A stretch of 59,027 nt of DNA from Chryseobacterium sp. KLBC 52. Lineage in GTDB: Bacteria > Bacteroidota > Bacteroidia > Flavobacteriales > Weeksellaceae. The stretch is from positions 82,637 to 141,663 of the forward strand of contig NZ_QDFZ01000016.1 of NCBI RefSeq assembly GCF_003347605.1, in the 5' to 3' direction. Numbering within the stretch: the stretch's first letter is position 1; each line of letters starts with the position of its first letter. The notes under the pieces were generated by a model. It ran no database searches, was not told where the DNA came from, and was given only the letters and a program-made list of their open reading frames with translations. Shown here piece after piece: positions 58,540-59,027 of this stretch. A program made the translations under genes and the position numbers.

Positions 58540-59027
58540 TGCACCCAAAAGTTTAGACAAAATTAAACAATATTATTATATGAAAGAGTTCGGTACTGTA
58601 CCGGACTCTTTCCTTTTAGATTAAGTCTTATCCTGTCGTTATTGTAATACTTGATATACTTCTTTATTTCTTTTTTGAGCTCATCAATGGTTTTAAATTT
58701 CTTAGTATAGAACATTTCAGATTTTAAAGTTCCAAAGAAGTTTTCTATTACTGCATTATCCAGACAGTTTCCTTTGCGGGACATACTTTGGATAATGCCT
58801 TTTTCTTTTAACAGGTGCTGATAGGCTTTCATCTGATATTGCCAGCCTTGATCAGAGTGGATAATGAGGTTTTCAGTATTTTTAATTTTTCTGAATCCTT
58901 TTTTGAGCATATTCACAACCTGCGCAAAGGCAGGCCTTTCTGAGAGATCGTAACTGATAATCTCGCCATTGTAAAGGTCAATTATCGGCGAAAGATACAA
59001 TTTACTGCCCGAAACGTTAAATTCTGT
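58540..59027 (-). mobile_element. IS3-family insertion sequence, partial (right end)
   Basis: A terminal-type sequence TGCACCCAAAAGTTTAGACA (58540-58559) lies just outside an IS3 transposase frame that continues off the window. The other end and orfA are not visible. The junction is a few bases from the end of the duplicated unit. Confidence 0.75.
58563..59027 (-). CDS. IS3-family transposase OrfB, 5'-truncated by the window edge
   Basis: C-terminal part of an IS150-type OrfB with an rve integrase core. The second catalytic Asp is in LIIHSDQGWQYQ and the Glu in NAVIENFFGTLKSEMFY. SRKGNCLDNA and YYNNDRIRLNLKGKSPVQYR are typical C-terminal blocks. The reading frame is open to the last base (ending TEFNVSGSKLYLSPIIDLYN at its visible N-terminus), so the gene begins beyond the window. 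It looks intact as far as seen. Confidence 0.9.
   Translation of the reverse strand, partial: TEFNVSGSKLYLSPIIDLYNGEIISYDLSERPAFAQVVNMLKKGFRKIKNTENLIIHSDQGWQYQMKAYQHLLKEKGIIQSMSRKGNCLDNAVIENFFGTLKSEMFYTKKFKTIDELKKEIKKYIKYYNNDRIRLNLKGKSPVQYRTLSYNNIV

Overview
The window looks like chromosome from a pigmented member of the Flavobacteriales, most probably Chryseobacterium or a close relative. The evidence is AT-rich DNA, promoters of the flavobacterial TTG-N18-TAnnTTTG type, surface proteins that mature at a VGINT-type N-terminus, a zeaxanthin-type carotenoid operon, and families common in Bacteroidota such as DUF2911, TonB-plug proteins with an MG2-like domain, and the YcaQ/AlkZ glycosylase family. 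The genus is inferred, not proven. No rRNA gene, complete tRNA or CRISPR array was found.

Layout. 0.2-5.3 kb: an AraC regulator, a secreted adenosine-deaminase-like enzyme, a foldback repeat, an AlkZ-like glycosylase and a GT14 glycosyltransferase. 5.7-6.7 kb: a one-lobe DEAD-box protein with altered motifs, next to a cold-shock protein. 7-13.9 kb: small-molecule metabolism with many regulators. This part holds a MaoC hydratase, a hydrolase/MDR oxidoreductase pair divergent from a LysR gene, an AraC gene, two SDRs and a Crp/Fnr regulator whose probable operator occurs before itself and before the second SDR. 13.9-15.5 kb: tRNA-end-like sequences, a small DUF1737-like gene, a GNAT and intergenic repeats. 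15.5-24.8 kb: an orphan 556-residue protein, a lipoprotein, a C1q-like surface protein, an MG2/TonB-plug protein and a YtcJ-type amidohydrolase. 24.8-27.5 kb: small membrane proteins, a CREST-like membrane protein and a lipoprotein.

27.5-31.1 kb is a very AT-rich patch with an unrecognised 853-residue protein and a winged-helix protein. Beside it lies a divergent HTH/179-residue pair around a palindromic operator. 32-36.9 kb: a compact operon of PIG-L deacetylase, a 34-residue membrane peptide, a sodium:solute symporter and a DUF2911 protein. 36.9-38.5 kb: a serine hydrolase. 38.7-43.9 kb: a carotenoid operon of MarR, CrtI, CrtB, a START-like protein, CrtZ, lycopene cyclase and a lipocalin. 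44-52 kb: an LEA-like protein, then a six-gene signalling operon of two histidine kinases, two single-domain response regulators, CheR and CheB. No MCP, CheA or CheW gene is present in the window.

52.1-56.1 kb: a MarR paralog whose promoter resembles that of the carotenoid MarR, a haloperoxidase-like hydrolase, a second Crp/Fnr regulator and RidA. 56.2-58.5 kb: three related secreted proteins, two of them identical in sequence and lying in a 0.8-kb tandem duplication. The window ends inside an IS3-family element that abuts this duplication.

The points most worth following are the Crp/Fnr regulon with two matched operators, the MarR operator shared by two paralogs, the CheR/CheB plus hybrid-kinase operon, the degenerate DEAD-box/csp pair and the 853-residue orphan.
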